DNA from: Rhodosporidiobolus odoratus
Lineage: Eukaryota; Basidiomycota; Microbotryomycetes; Sporidiobolales; Sporidiobolaceae
Assembly (NCBI GenBank): GCA_034387635.1
Contig: JAOANU010000002.1
Span: forward strand, 1,736,001-1,800,000
Length of the DNA: 64,000 nt
Direction of reading: 5' to 3'
Below are positions 11,204-23,990 of this stretch, one piece after another. A program made the translations under genes and the position numbers. How positions within the stretch are numbered: the first letter of the stretch is position 1; each line of letters starts with the position of its first letter. The notes beneath the pieces are model-generated. The model saw nothing but the letters and a program-made list of their open reading frames with translations, had not been told where the DNA came from and made no database searches.

Positions 11204-11642
11204 GGCGGCGCTTTCCGTGTCATGCGCACTCATGTCGCTGATTGGCCTGCCGGGTATGCTCCCATCGTCGGCCCTTCTCTCTTGCACTATATACCCTCGA
11301 TTCTCTGTCTGTCGATACCTCTTTGCTTTTCTTTCCTTTGTGTGATGTGTACTCGTAGTGTAGCATACCCTCCGCTCTCCTGACTGGATCCACGGCTGAC
11401 CAACACAGTCGAACGAAGGTTTCTCCCTCACATGAAAGAGAAAATTCCTATTTTGACGCTGGTCAAGCTATTCCTTGTCAACCTCTGACAAGACTTGAGG
11501 CAGCGTGACTCGTAAGGCCCTCGCTAGGTGTCGAGTCAGCCCTACCGCAGATTCCGAGCGAAATACTGATGACTCGACGCTCCTTGGAGTTCTTCTCTCG
11601 CTTCTTTTCACCTCCTGGCTCTCGTCGTACATCTCAGAGCAG
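11204..11642. other. Intergenic stretch between MED21 and the AAA ATPase gene
   Basis: About 440 bp in a tandem (same-strand) arrangement. It should contain the MED21 terminator and the promoter of the ATPase gene. A CTATATA-like stretch lies at about 11287, too far upstream to assign with confidence. Nothing else was recognised. Confidence 0.4.
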
Positions 11643-14600
11643 ATGGCTACTCCCACACACAAGCTCGCACTGACAGCAGCAACTGCCACACTCTCTACCG
11701 CAGCCCTCGCTTACGCCCTTCACTCTTACAATCGCTCAAGCCCCACCTCGCCTCTTTTATCCTCAAATTGCGACACAGACACTGCCAAGTCCGACGGCAA
11801 GGACAGCAAGAAGACGAAGAGTCAGAAGAAGAGAGACAAGGACGCAGACAAGCGTTACGAGACCAAACGGGAGCATTACTCGGCTTCGACTGGGAGGTGG
11901 GAATTGGATGAGATTGAGTCGTCTGGGTCTGATTCGGATGATGGGACTGCTGAGGGGAAGGAGGGGAAGAAGAAGAGGAAGAAGAAGATGTTGTTCACGG
12001 CGATGGAGAGGATTTGGCCCAAGAGTGCCGAGTACGAGGGATACGAGGTTCGTTCGTTTCTGGCCTTCTGGAGGCTTTCTCAGGCATCGACCTCCTCTCT
12101 CGAACTGATCATCAGACTAATGCTAACCTTCCCTGTTGACCTTATCGCGCCTGATACGCCGTCTTGTCCCTCGTGCCGCACTGGCCTCTCTTCTCATGCA
12201 ACCTTTCTCCCCTGCTCGCTCGCTCACTCACTCCTTCGTCCTCCCAACTCGCCCCTAATACCCTCCCTGCTCGTCCTCTCTGATATCCATCATCTCAAAA
12301 TCACTCACACTCACAGGACTACATCTCTCTCACCCCGCACTCCCTGGCTCTGAAAAAGCTCTTGCGCAACCCGCGTGCCGTTCCCGGGTTGAAAGAATGC
12401 GAAGCCATCTTTGAAGATGAACCTGAGATCGACGTGAGAGAGTTGTTTCGGGTGTTGGATCAACTCAAGAGGTACCTCAATGGGGATGGAAAGAAGCAGG
12501 ATGGGAGGGAGGAAGAGGGGGAAGGAGAAGTCGAGGTAGAGGTAGAGGAGCGAGGGCTGGAGATTGGGGAGGTGGACCTGACGGAGGAAGAGCAAAAGGT
12601 TGAGAAAGAACAGCTCCGGGTATTGGTTGAGTACCTCGAGGGGATGTTTGCTCCCATGTACGTTCTGCTTTTTCCTTTTCTTTTCCTTTGTCTCCCCCGC
12701 TGCTCGCAGTTTTCCTCAACGTCCCCAGCTCTCTCGACTCGTCCGATACGTGGTCATACAGTGTCCCTGCTTGACTGTACTGACCGGGCTTCTTCTCTGC
12801 TCTCAGTAAAGCGAAACTAAACCGGCTCCTCAACCCCTCTCCCACTGAATCCTCATCTACGTCAGCCACCGCCCTTTCGTCCAGTAGCATCCCGACCCCA
12901 CACGCCTCAGCCCTAATCTCCTTCGACCTCCTCTTCTACCTCTTCCCACCTCGCTCTCTCGCGGTCGCCACGCACGAATTGTCAGGAGAGAAGTATGCAT
13001 TTAGGATCAGAAGTACGGATTATAGGATGACGAGGGAGGGGATGGCGTTTTGTGTTAGTGGGGTGGCGGTCAGTTGGAATGGAGATAAGTTTGTGAGAGT
13101 TGGGGTGGATGAGAAGGTGGTCAAGGTAAGCAAGACTGGCCGGCCTTTCGTTACCACCTTTCTCGCTGCCCGCGTTGCGTGAGTGGCGGATGCAGAAATT
13201 TTCGCCTGACTTGCTGACCCTCCCTTCATCTCCCTCATCCGCCTCGCGACCTCCTTTTCCCTGCCGTGTGCAGTTCAAATCCCTCCGCCGCCTCTCGTCC
13301 TTATCCATTCAACCCCTCGCCCTCGATTCGAAACTCCACACTACCCTAACCGAACGAGGGCAACTCTACGTCGGCCTTTCTTCGGACGCTCTGGTCGAAA
13401 GTGGTGGGATTCGGTTCTTGAACTACAAAGGGGTGTTGATGCAGTTAGTTTGTGACGGCATGTCGAGGAGGGTGGTCAAGACTAGGGTACGCTCTTTTTC
13501 TTGGTCACCCTGCGCTTTGACGGTAAGACTTGGACTGACATTTGTTGCGAGTGTTGGCTGCAGGCCGAGGGGAGGGCCGTCGTAGATGTCAAGTCGTACA
13601 AGAGGATGAACCCCAGTAGCAGCGGGATGTGGGACGACGAGTACGTCCTGCTTCCTTGCATTCCAATCTGATTCATGTTGACAGCGGCGAATGTCATCCC
13701 TACTGACCCGCTCTTCTCACAACTCTTCTACACTGTACAGTGACGACGACGACCCTCCGTCCTACTCACTTTATGCGTCGGCGTAAGCTGTTCCTTCCTC
13801 AGTACCTCGCTAGATTGCCCACTGACAGCCCTTTCCGTCCACACTCTTTTAAACTCCTCCAAACGTGCAGCCTGGACCCCTTCTTCCCTCACCCCTCATC
13901 TCTCCCGTCCCTCTCCTCCACGTGTCTCCCTCCCTCCGACCTGTGCCTCCTCCCTCCCACAATCCCCGGCTTTTCCCTCCTGCAACGCGATTGGGGAGAG
14001 CTCTCCGTGACCGACTTTTCCCCGATCGAATTCCGAGAAAATGCCTGGGATCAGTTGGTTCTGGATAGGGAGACGAAGGAATTGGTCAAGGGGTTGGTGG
14101 AGAATAATGAGGCGGTTAGGAGGGCTAGGGGGAGGGGTAAGGGGAAGAAGAGGAGGGAAGGCGAAGAAGGGCCGGAAGGGGAGGGGGAGGAGGTGGAGGA
14201 GAGGAAAGTCGTGACGGATATTGTGGACGGGAAAGGGGGAGGGTTGGTGCGTCCCCCTTCTTCTACTCTGATGCGCTTCAAGCAACCCTTGTCTCGCACG
14301 GCTGACCTTCCTAACTCACCCTGCTTTCTTCTGTTTAAACTACTGTCTCCGGCTCGGTTGCGACCCGCGAATTGTGCGGACTCGGCAGGTGATCGCTCTT
14401 CATGGTCTACCCGGTACCGGCAAGACTCTCACCGCCGAAGCCGTGGCCGAAACGCTGCAAGTCCCCCTCTACACAGTTGGAGCCGGGTCACTCGGTACGT
14501 TGCAATCTCCAATATTTCAAGGCACGCCGCGAGCGCTCGCATTCTTGCTCCCGTGTGCTCACTGGGGCATTTCGGTGCTCTACAGGTGTTCACGCCGATG

Positions 14601-15729
14601 TACTTGAGAAGAGATTGAGGGATGTGCTGGACATTGCTCAGCAGTGGGGGGCGACGCTGTTGATCGATGAGGTACACCCACCTCGCCTTTTCATCTCGTT
14701 ATAACTTAGTAGTGCCGCGCTCGGTAAACTGACGGGCGATCATCTCCTTTTTCCTCATCTTGCGCAACATCCCTTCCTGTCCCTCACAATCTCTCCCTGT
14801 CCTCCCTTCTCCCATCCGTTCTTCCTTGACCTCGCTTCTACAGGCGGACGTCTTCCTTGAAGCCCGGCAGCGCACCGACGTGTCGAGGAATGCGATGGTC
14901 AGCGTGTTTTTGAGAATGCTGGAACATCACTCTGGGGTGTTGTTTCTGACCACAAACCGGTGCGACCTCTGTCCTAGTCTCACTGAATGGGAAAGTGCGA
15001 CTGACTGAGATACCGTTGGAACAGGATTCGAAGCATCGATGAAGCGTTCTTGAGTCGATTCTCGCTGTGCGTCCTTCACCGACCCCGTTCTTCCGTTCAG
15101 TGTCCCCTGCTGGCCTTGTGGTATGCGCGAGTACTGCTGCTTACCTTGGCGATGGGTTGACGCAGCGCAATCACCTACCCTAATCTCGATGCCCCGAAGC
15201 GCAAGATCATCTGGCGACAGTTCCTCGAACTCGCCGGTGTCGGAATTGCCTCATCCTCATCTTCCTCGGCTTCGCCGTCCCCGTCCCCTACACCTACACC
15301 TTCTCTGCCGAACGGCCACGCAGCGGAGAATGAGAAACTGGTAGAGAGCGGGAAGGGTGTCAGGTTCGATAGCTACGTGAGTGTAGCTTATTTGGACAGG
15401 TTGGCCAAGGAACAGGGGATCAACGGACGGCAGATCAAGAATATCGTGCGTTCCTTTCGCTTCGACTTCGTATGCCGCAATAGCTACCGTCTGTCCTACC
15501 GACTAACCCGCGCCCTGTCTTTCTCTCCCTGCCCTTCTTTTCTCCATCCGCCTACGCACTGCCTACATTCCCCCGACAGGTCCGTACCGCTCAATCCCTC
15601 GCTCTGTCCCACCGCACCCCGCTCGGTAAAGCCCAGATCGACGTCGTCCTCAAGGCCAACAAAGATTTCCAGAGAGACCTTGAAGAGGCGGATGAGAGGG
15701 GCGTTTATGAGGCTCAGGGAGAGGGGTGA
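11643..15729 (+). CDS. AAA+ ATPase of the fungal DUF7025 type, with N-terminal hydrophobic segment
   Basis: Predicted ATP-driven remodelling protein; substrate unknown. The ATG at 11643 opens MATPTHKLALTAATATLSTA, a hydrophobic segment that could be a membrane anchor or organelle-targeting signal. A Lys-rich linker follows, then the DUF7025-like region (exons around 12.3-13.6 kb: SLALKKLLRNPRAVPGLKE, FDLLFYLFPPRSLAVATHE, ALISFDLLFY). The catalytic domain has Walker A GLPGTGKT (about 14415), Walker B TLLIDEADVFLEARQ (split by an intron at 14672-14844), sensor-1 FLTTNR, and IRSIDEAFLSRFSL with a candidate arginine finger. A lid with the NGRQIKNIVRTAQSLA motif, typical of this subfamily, ends at TGA 15727-15729. 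About a dozen introns give a product of roughly 850 residues. All catalytic motifs are present, so the enzyme looks functional. Confidence 0.85.
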
Positions 15730-16344
15730 GCTGCCCTTTCTGCCCTGCCTGTCGGAGGTTCTGAGGTGGGAGGTGGGGAGGAGTTGGGAGAGTATGCGCG
15801 CTGACCCTGTTTCGTGGCGGGCGGATTAATTACTCTTCGGCAGGTGGAAAGACCGAACCAACATTTTCAACTAGACAAAGTCTTCGTTCTCGCTAAAGTT
15901 GCCCCTTCGACGATCCACCCTCTCGCAGGCGGAAATAAAAGCCGTTCAACGGAGTAGCGTCAACTTTGGAGCGACAACCACTGTAGGAAGTATAAAGTCG
16001 ATTTGACTGTTTCTGATTTCGGGTCGTGCGGTGATGCCCTTCTCCCTCAGTCATGCTCGCCGAGCACCCATGGCGGGGAACGGCCGGCGGTAACAGGAGA
16101 GGAAGAAGAAGGACAGGACTCGTTTCCGCGCGTACCGGCTATGGCTATGATGCGTTCCGCTCTGGTACTCTGCTGGGCTCTGAGCTAGCGACCAGATGCG
16201 ACAGTCGGCGGATCGAAAGCCGGAGTCGCAAGGCGTCCGTGAGCGGGCCGACCGGCGCCTTTCCGCTTGGGATTTCTCCGAGCCGCTCTCTCCGGCAGCC
16301 GGGCTTCCCCACTTCTCCCTTTTGATCCTCTCGCTCTCTCAAGC
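15730..16344. other. Intergenic stretch, nothing recognised
   Basis: About 615 bp between two plus-strand genes; terminator of the ATPase gene and promoter of the carrier gene are expected here. Short frames of up to 90 codons overlap but none has a recognisable product. Confidence 0.4.
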
Positions 16345-18219
16345 ATGTCACCTCACCCAGACGCCCTAGCTCCAGCACCTCTGGATCCGCCTGGTCATGA
16401 AGTTCCTTTAGCGCACACTCGCACCACCTCCCCCAAAGTCGGAGCGAATCATGCCGCGGTAGCAAAGTCAGCGGATGGGGGCGTGGACTTGAGGTTGTTG
16501 GGTAAGAAGATTGCGCTGGCGGGTATGAGTAACATGGTGAGCTTCATCTCGCTGCTTGTGCGGATCGACGGGAGCGAAACGGGAATAAACGTTGAAGTGC
16601 GAAAGCGGGTCGATGTCGTTTTGAGCGAGGAGACGATGCAGGATACCACCACTGACTCGGTCGGACTGCGTGTAGACTGCAGCGCTTGTGACCAACCCGG
16701 CGGATCTGTACGTGATTTCCCTGAGATCCGCTTCTCAAGTTCCCATCACAGCTTGAATGATCCGCCTTCGTCGCCTGTCCCTTTGTCGACCTCTGGACCT
16801 TCTCACTGTCTCGTAGTCGAGTAAGCCAGAGCGCGTACTGACCTGCTTGCTCCGGGGTTCCACAGCGTCAAAGTGCGACAACAGCTGCAGTTGAAATCCA
16901 CTTCGAAGAAAACGGGAAAACAAACCGTACGAAGTACCAATGCTTTCAGGACTGCAGTTGAGATGGTCAGAAACGAAGGGTTGCGAAGCGTGTATAAGGG
17001 GCTTTCGGGGAGTTTGTTGCGGGAAGGGAGTTATTCGTGCGTGCGGTTTCTTCCTTTCCCAAGTCTTAATTCATTGTCGATGATGCAGCATTCGCTCGTT
17101 GTCTCCTGCCTCCCACCCACCGTCATACTTTACATCGCTATGATGCAGCCATTTGTATGTGCTGACTGGCCCATCTTAAACGTTTGCAGCGGCATCCGAA
17201 TGGGCGGCTACGACCTCGTCAAGTCGACTCTCGTCAAGTCCGTCCCCTTAGCCGACCCTAATGGGTTCGGCACAAAGTTAGCAGCAGGAATGGCTAGCGG
17301 AATGGTCGGAGCCGCCATTGCGAACCCCGCCGATCTCGTTCGTCTTCTCTCCCTTCGTTAAATCCCTTCCCCTTTCAAGCTGTTGACACGCATGACTGCA
17401 GCTCAAAGTTCGCCTTCAAGCCCCCTCCGCCACTGGTACTCTCCGATCTCACGCCTCCGAGATCCTCCAGACGCAAGGCGTGAAAGGATTGTATAAAGCG
17501 GTTTGGCCTACTACGATTCGAGCCGGAATCTTGACGAGTAGTCAATTGGGATGTTATGATCAGTTCAAGACTATGTGCGTTGCCCCCATTTGCCCTCTTT
17601 CTATCTCCTCCCCTCTTCCTCTGACGACCGCCAGGATCGACTTGACGGGTTTTGCGACTGCAGGCTGAAGCGAGATTTCCCTTCGACTTTCCAGGAAGGG
17701 TTCCGAACTCACCTGGCAGCGAGCGCGATTGCGGGTTTCTGCTGTTCTGCAGCTAGTAACCCAGTGGACGTGATCAAGGTCTGCTTGCTCTCTTCTTTCT
17801 CGTGGCTTACTCCGTCGCTTCTCCTGCCACCTTTCCTCCCAATTGCTGTGCAAGACTGGGCGCAAACACTAACGTATGGGTGCTGTCGGTGAACTGCAGG
17901 TGCGAATGATGACCGACAAGACGGGTCAGTACAGCAATGCTTTTCATTGCGCTGCCCTGCTGTTACGGAATGAAGGTGAGCCCCTCCTTTATCTTCGCCC
18001 CTTCGTGTCCGTCGCTCACGCTCTTTTCCTCGCCCACACCTTTCTCAATCCTTTCTCCTCCTTCCTCGCCCTGCCTCCCCCCCGGTCTCTCGCACCACAG
18101 GCCCTCTCTCCTTCATGAAAGGTTTCTCAATGTGTTTCGCCCGTCTCTGGCCTCACAGTCTCGTTAGTTTGGTCGTTTTTGAGCAGTTGAGAAAGGGGGT
18201 GGGAATGGAGCCGGTATAG
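16345..18219 (+). CDS. Mitochondrial carrier family (SLC25) transporter
   Basis: Inner mitochondrial membrane solute carrier. Eight exons (16345-16536, 16676-16707, 16866-17036, 17190-17337, 17402-17574, 17664-17778, 17900-17975, 18101-18219) sum exactly to 341 residues plus stop. The three carrier repeats are each marked by a signature: TNPADLVKVRQQ, NPADLLKVRLQ and SNPVDVIKVRM. Other family features are GLRSVYKGLSGSLLREGSYS, GVKGLYKAVWPTTIRAG and FMKGFSMCFARLWPHSLVS. The sequence preceding repeat 1 (MSPHPDALAP...) is a hydrophilic tail of about 55 residues. The dicarboxylate/uncoupling-protein branch is the closest in style (GMASGMVGAAIANPADL), but the substrate cannot be read from the motifs. 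Exon 2 is only 32 bases and carries the first signature. Confidence 0.92.
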
Positions 18220-18776
18220 CTCACGAGGGGGATTAGTTCAAGTCTTGGAAGTTATGGAAAGAAAGAAAGAGAGTGCACAAGGCTGAAAGCGATGCGAGAC
18301 TGGGAGCCGGAGAGTGTGCCTTTCTCGGCTACTTCCGCTCAGGAGGTCAGTGCAGGCGGCCGGCAAAGACCTCGCGAGGGAGGTAGCACTCGCATACTTC
18401 GCAGAAGGGGTAGAACGTGAATAGGGCTTGAGATTGCGAGGGAGAAAGCCCCTGAAGCGCTTTCCTCTTCGTCTCACTCCTCCGGCCTTATCAAGCTACT
18501 CCGAACGCCTCGACCGTGTCTCTTCTTCTCCGAACCCAGAAGTAAGACCGAGTCTGGCCAGGAAAGAGGTAATGGAGGAAAGCCAGCGAGGGAATAGGCG
18601 GTCACTGTGTCAGCCGCTCGATGAGACCTCACAGAAGCCAAGAATCGTTCGGTACATTCTTTCGAGGCCGGGACGCCTTCGTCGCGAAAGCTCGGGGCCA
18701 CGATAACGAACTATGTTTCCGCCTTGATTCTGTACTTGCTATTCTCCTCACCTTGCTCCTCAAAAAAGATCATCCT
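18220..18776. other. Convergent 3' intergenic stretch
   Basis: About 560 bp between the stops of two convergent genes (carrier on plus, nucleoporin on minus). The 93-codon and 76-codon frames here look like chance frames. It probably holds both 3' UTRs and poly(A) signals. Confidence 0.4.
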
Positions 18777-21700
18777 TTACCTCCCGGGCATCCTCCTCAC
18801 CGGCCTCCTCCTAGGTGTCGCACCGCTACCCGTCTCCTCTCCAGCTGGCATTCCCGAGGCTCCGAAAGCTGCACAGACAGAACCCACTCGCGGTCAGTCT
18901 CGATCGGCCAAGTAGCGGGAAGGAGCAAGGATATCAAGACACGCACAAAACATCCCCCCTCCTCCTCCGGTCGCCCCTGGCGTTCCTGGGCCCGGGGCTG
19001 CAGCAGGAGCTCCGAACGTGAACCCTCCACCTCCTGCTCCTGCCCCGACTGCTGCGTTGCCACCAAAACTGGGCATACTAGCACCTCCACCTCCTGCTCC
19101 TCCTCCGAAGCTGAACCCAGTTCCTGCCGTTGTCGAAGCTGCCGGTGCACCGAAAGGCGACGACACGGTGGATGCTGCGGAAGGTTGGCCGCCGAAGGAG
19201 AAACCGCCTACAGGGTTTGCGGTAAGGGCATTGGCTGGCGCACTGCTAGGTGTAGCAGTCGAAGACCCGAACGAAAAGGACGGAGCTGAATTGGCAGTGC
19301 CGAAAGCGGGTGCGCTAGACGAGGGTTGGCCGAAAGCGGGAGCGGCGGACGGGGTCGCCGCGCCGAAGTTACCGAAGGGAGATGCTGCCGGAGCTGGAGT
19401 TGGCTTGGGTCCCTCCGCCTTCGGGGCAGTGCCGAACGTCGGTGCGGCGCCGAAAGAAAAGCCTCCGCCGGCGGGAGCGGGGGTGGAAAGCTTCTCAGCC
19501 GTGGTGGGAGCGGGCGCGGTGCTGAACGAAAAGGATGCAGGTGTCGATGGGGTGGAAGCGATGGTTGGGGCCGTGGAAGTCGAGGTCGGACCTCCAAAGG
19601 AGAACCCGGTCGACGCAGGCTGGGTGCTGGAGTCCTCCTTCTTTGGCTCGGAAGCGGAGGCAGCGCCAAACGAGAAGGGCGACGCTGCGGCGGGTTTTTC
19701 AACTGCTGGAGCAGGTTGTGCGGGAGGACCTCCGAAGCTAAACCCAGCCTTCGGGAGAGAATCCTTCTTCTCGCCAACGGACGTATCTGGGGTAGGGATG
19801 GTCGCTCCGCCAAAGGAGAACCCGAGAGACGGTTTCGTTGCGCCGCTGGTAAATGCCTCTGCCTCCTTCTTCTGCATCGCCGACGATGCAGGGGTGGCTG
19901 CGCCAAAGGTGAATCCTCCAAGTGGCTTGGCGGGTTCCGCTTCTGTCTTCGACGCCGCACCACTGCCTAGGGAAGAGAACCCGTGCGAGGGCTTGGAGTC
20001 GTCCTTGTTTCCCTCCGACGTAAGAGGAGAGGGGCCCGTGCCGAAGCTAAACGCCGGCGCTGCCGTCGTTCCAGCGGTAGTAGCAGGGGATGCAGCTCCC
20101 AGCCCGAGGAGCGGCTTAGGCTGAGCCGAGGCTTCGTCCTGCTTCTTCTTCTCCTCTTCCTTCGGCTTTTGCGCCAACCCGCCGAACGAGAATCCGCCGA
20201 TAGCAGGTACAGGTTTTGGCTCGTCTGCCTTCTTCTCCGTGGCGAGCGAAGGAGCCGAGGCGGATGAGGCGGGAGCGCCGAAGGAGAATGAGGGTGCCGG
20301 TTTGGGGGGTTCTGGGGCGTTGCTCGCGGACGCAGCTGGAGTGGAGGTCGAGGGAGCAGAAACCGCAGGGAAGAGATCTGAAAGTGACGAGGAAGGAGCA
20401 GAGGATTTCGTAGCGGAGGATGTGGGCGTGGCCATGAAAGAGGTAGTGGTAGAAGCGATCTGTTCAACCGAGGCGGAAAGGTGTCAGTCACCGGCGCCAA
20501 CCCGCTCGCAGAAGAGCAACGAGAGAAGACTACAATAGAGCAGGCTCACCTTCTTCTCCTCACCAACCCCAACGTCAGAAGGCAACACATAATCCGCCAA
20601 CCTGATCTTCTTTTCCCCCTTCCCCTCCTCCACTTTCCGTTCTTCCTCCTTGACCTCCTCCTCCCCTCCAAGTAAAACACTAGCCTTCCGCCTCCTTTCC
20701 CTCTGCCTCCTCTCCTCTCCCTCGTCCTCGATCAACCTCCTCGCCTGAGTCGCGCTCCAAGTCCTCTTCCCTCCTCCTCCGAAAGCAGGGCTGCCACGAG
20801 CCGGACTTCCCATACCCCCAAGAGCAGAAGGGAGCCTCAATCGTCCTGCAGCGGTGGAAGCGGCGAGAGAAGTTGAGGAAGGCGAGGCGGACAACTTTGA
20901 CAGAGCATTCGAGAAGGATGGAGATGCGGAGAGTTTCGAGAGGCCGCCGAGGGAGGAAGAAGAAGAGAGTTTGGATAATCCAGAGTGGGTTCGAAGGGGT
21001 GTTCCCACACCCGAGGTATAGTAGATGCCCTTCTCCTTCTCTTCTTGTAGGCCTCGTTGAGGCGAGTCGGTAAGGGTCGAGGCGTCGCCCATGCTCGTGT
21101 CGCCCTCACCTTCAGTCGCAGCCGCAGCGGCAGCAGCTGCTTTCTCGCGCTGTTCGTCTTCGAAGGAGGTCTGCCACGCGAGTTTGCGTTGATTAAGGAG
21201 GGCGGTATACTCGTCCGAGGTGACCCACTTCTCAACGACGACCTGGACCGATGGTAAAGAGAAAGACAAGAAAGGCAAAAGAAGTGGGGGATCAGCATGT
21301 ATAGCGGCAATCGGAAGCTTCCTTCTCAAAATCGGAGGGAAAGAGCGGAAGACTAAGCAAGACGCACCTCATGAACCTTTTCCTTATCCCAATGTTTCGA
21401 ATCCTTCGGCATCCTGAACTTCCGCCTAACCTCCCTGACCTCAACCAACCTCTCCTGCACTCCTTCAAGCGTGATGCGGTACTTGTCGCCTTCGTGGTTG
21501 ACCCACTCTTCGCCAGGTTTGCGTGGAGTATCGCTGCTGGAGGAGGCGAGAGAAGGACGGCGAGATCGAGATTTGACGCTACCGCCGGGGGCGAAGGAGG
21601 ATGAGGTTGATGAAGAGGGGTGTTTGCGGGAGAAGGTAGAGGAGCGAGACGAAAGACGTTTCTTCGTAGATGCGGGGAGGTTCTTGCCTCCCTTTGATTT

Positions 21701-23008
21701 TGCTGGAGTCGACGATGAAGGCGGAGGAGAGAAAAAGTCATCGTCGCCCATCAGGTCTTCATCCTCGCTCTCGTCCCTCTCCCTCCTCGACCTGAACCGC
21801 TTCGTCACCCCGGCAGCCTGACGCCGACGCTTCGAGCGATCTTGACGCTCCTCTTCTTCCGCCTCCTGTACCTCAGTCTCTTCCGTCTCCTCTTCACTTC
21901 CCCCTTCACCGTCTTCTTCTCCTCCCGACCCCACATCCGAGTCTGCATTCCTAACCTTCCCCTCCCCGTCTTCCCCTTCCGAAGAGACGCCATCCTTGGA
22001 ATCAAACGACACATCTTCAATCCCCCTCTTTTCCCTCGTCCCACTCCCTCCTGCACTACTCCCAGCGAGAGGCGCCCGGGCCGACCTCCTCTGCTTCTTA
22101 TTCTTCTGTCCCTCTGATGCGCGCTCTTCGGTTTCGAAAGAAGCCGAGGAGGAAGGGGGAGAGGGTCTGGCCGGGCGTTTACGGGGTTGTTGTTGAGAAC
22201 GAGAATCGACTTGCGAGGGCGGATCAAAGTGTCGCGAACGCTTGGCTTCACCTTCCCCTCTGTCACCGTCACCGTTTTCCTCCCTCTTTCTCCCACCGCC
22301 CTTCTTCCCTCCTCCTCCTCCTCCTCTCGCCGCGGCCTTCGAAGCCGCCAGCTGATCCAACTCCATAGCCTCATCACTGCTATACCCTTTCCCCCCCTCA
22401 GGCCCAGCTTGGCCCTCTCCTTCTTCCGCTTCCCCTTCCACCTCAACGTGCATTCCTTCGTCCTCCTCGCTTGGGAGCCACTCCTCCGTCAACTTTGACC
22501 TCTTGTTGCCCTCCCCTTCATCCCCCTCTCCTCCTCCACGACCGCGTTTCTTCCCTCCTCCTCCTCCGCCTCCGCCTCCGCCTCCAGTTGTAGGGGATTG
22601 AGCCCGAGGAGAAGGAGGTGCAAGGGTACTGCGTGGGCGAGAGTGAGACCGAGTACGGGCAAGGGGAAGTCCGGCAGACGTCAGGACAGGGAGAGAGGAC
22701 GAAGACAAAGTCGAGCGAGCGTTCGGTGGTGGTGGTGGTTGAGCAGGCGAGGTGGGAGCAGGTCGAACCTGCGCGTTACTGTAAGAAGACGACGAGGATC
22801 GACGACCTTGAGGTTGAGGCTGGGCGAACGAGGAACGACGAGAAGAAAGGTGAGGAGAATTGCGCAAGTGAGCGGCGGTGGTGGTGGAGGAGGTGGATGC
22901 GGCAGGAGACGGGCGGGGGCGGGAGGGTTGTCGAGGGTTTAGGTCGGGACGAGGGGTGGGAGGAGGGGGTTGACGACGACGGCGGGTACTGTGAGAGTGA
23001 GGGGACAA
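18777..23008 (-). CDS. FG-repeat nucleoporin (Nup1/Nup60/Nup153-like)
   Basis: Predicted nuclear-basket nucleoporin that binds transport receptors. From the N-terminus: about 450 residues of Ser/Pro/Arg-rich and acidic low complexity with basic NLS-like runs; a more ordered segment (GEEWVNHEGDKYRITLEGVQ, then VEKWVTSDEYTALLNQRKLAW) across an intron near 21.3 kb; a Ser/Leu/Gly repeat region (SKLSASPS repeated); and then, from about 20.45 kb, some 500 residues with many FSFG and GFSFGG repeats. A last exon starting with FSFGASGMPAGEE ends in an Arg-rich tail (TPRRRPVRRMPGR) at TAA 18777-18779. The basic tail after FG repeats resembles Nup1/Nup153 C-termini. The 5' end is unresolved: the frame at 23008 has TTG and an in-frame stop upstream, so a short first exon with the ATG must lie further upstream. 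A 368-codon frame on the plus strand is a shadow. Confidence 0.8.
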
Positions 23009-23170
23009 GTAACGGGATCAGTTATATGAGCGGACAGCCGACAGCTAAGCACGCGAGGGGGAAGAAGAGCTCGGAGGTGTGGCAGTATCGCAGCTAGACA
23101 GCGTTGCGCCATGTATAGCAGGTGACGCTGTCCTGCTCTGGCTGTTCGAGGAGGGAAGTGATACTCGGAC

Positions 23171-23508
23171 TTACCTTTTCACCGAATGTTGCACCTTGCG
23201 ACCCTTCTCGGTATAGCTAACCCATCCATACGCTAGTACGAGTAGCCATAGCCACCAAGGAACGTGTGCGTAAGCGAGGTGAAGGATTCGCCAGGTGATG
23301 GAGGACGACGACGACGATGTCGGACTGGAGGGCGTCGAGGGAGGCGAGTCGACTTGTTGAATTGTGGTCATTGCGCTTCTCGAAACGCCGGCGCTAGCTT
23401 GAAGGCGCTGTTGGGATGTGTCGTTGAAGGAACGCAGGTGACGAAACGAAAGAAGAGAGACTGAATTTCGCATACCACGGCTTCATCGCGAGCGAGCTGA
23501 GTCGCCAT
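23171..23508 (-). CDS. Small predicted tail-region membrane protein, about 90 residues
   Basis: Not recognised. Best model: ATG at 23506-23508 opens MATQLARDEAV; a 66-bp-class intron (GTATGC...CAACAG, about 23474-23410) is removed in frame; then RLQASAGVSRSAM, a Ser/Pro linker, a hydrophobic stretch with many Trp/Leu residues (HVPWWLWLLVLAYGWV) and a basic tail ending KVQHSVKR at 23171. An unspliced alternative starting at ATG 23473 also stays open. The single hydrophobic helix near the C-terminus with a short basic tail suggests insertion in the ER or mitochondrial outer membrane (inference). The gene lies between two minus-strand genes. Confidence 0.55.
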
Positions 23509-23990
23509 GAAGAGCCCTCAGTTAGCACAGTAATATACCGAGAGTTGCCAGCTGCCCTTGCTTGTTTCCTGTGTCTTTCGCCGAGCCTCGAATTCTCCCG
23601 CAATCTTCTCTCCCGCCAGGTCCCGCCCCTGGAGCGCCATCGCTACTCAACTGTCTATACTGTTTTTATCATCAACAAGAGACGTCCGGGCGTAAACAAG
23701 CAATCGAAAAAGGCGAGAGGGAAAGGGGAAATAGTAAACAGATCGAATAAAGGAGCAGATGGCGAGGTGTTATCAACATGGCTGAGCGTCAGGGAAGCGG
23801 AGTGGAGCACGCGGGAGAGAAGGTGTGTGACAACAGTGCTGAGAAGGCGACGAGAAGAAGGAGAGAGATGGCCAGGACTGGGAGGAGTAGAGAAGGGGTG
23901 AGGCGAGGGAGGTGGGAAAGAGAAAAGAGTGATCCGGGGGGCGGCAGGGTACTGCCAATAGAGTACGAGTCAAGGAGCTCCGCCGTCGTC
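23509..23990. other. Intergenic stretch, nothing recognised
   Basis: About 480 bp between two minus-strand genes, expected to hold a promoter and a terminator. No domain, repeat or RNA gene was seen. Confidence 0.4.

Noticed and set aside
19018..20124. 368-codon open frame on the plus strand
   Set aside because: It lies wholly opposite the FG-repeat exon of the nucleoporin; the repeated GFSFGG codons keep the complementary frame free of stops.
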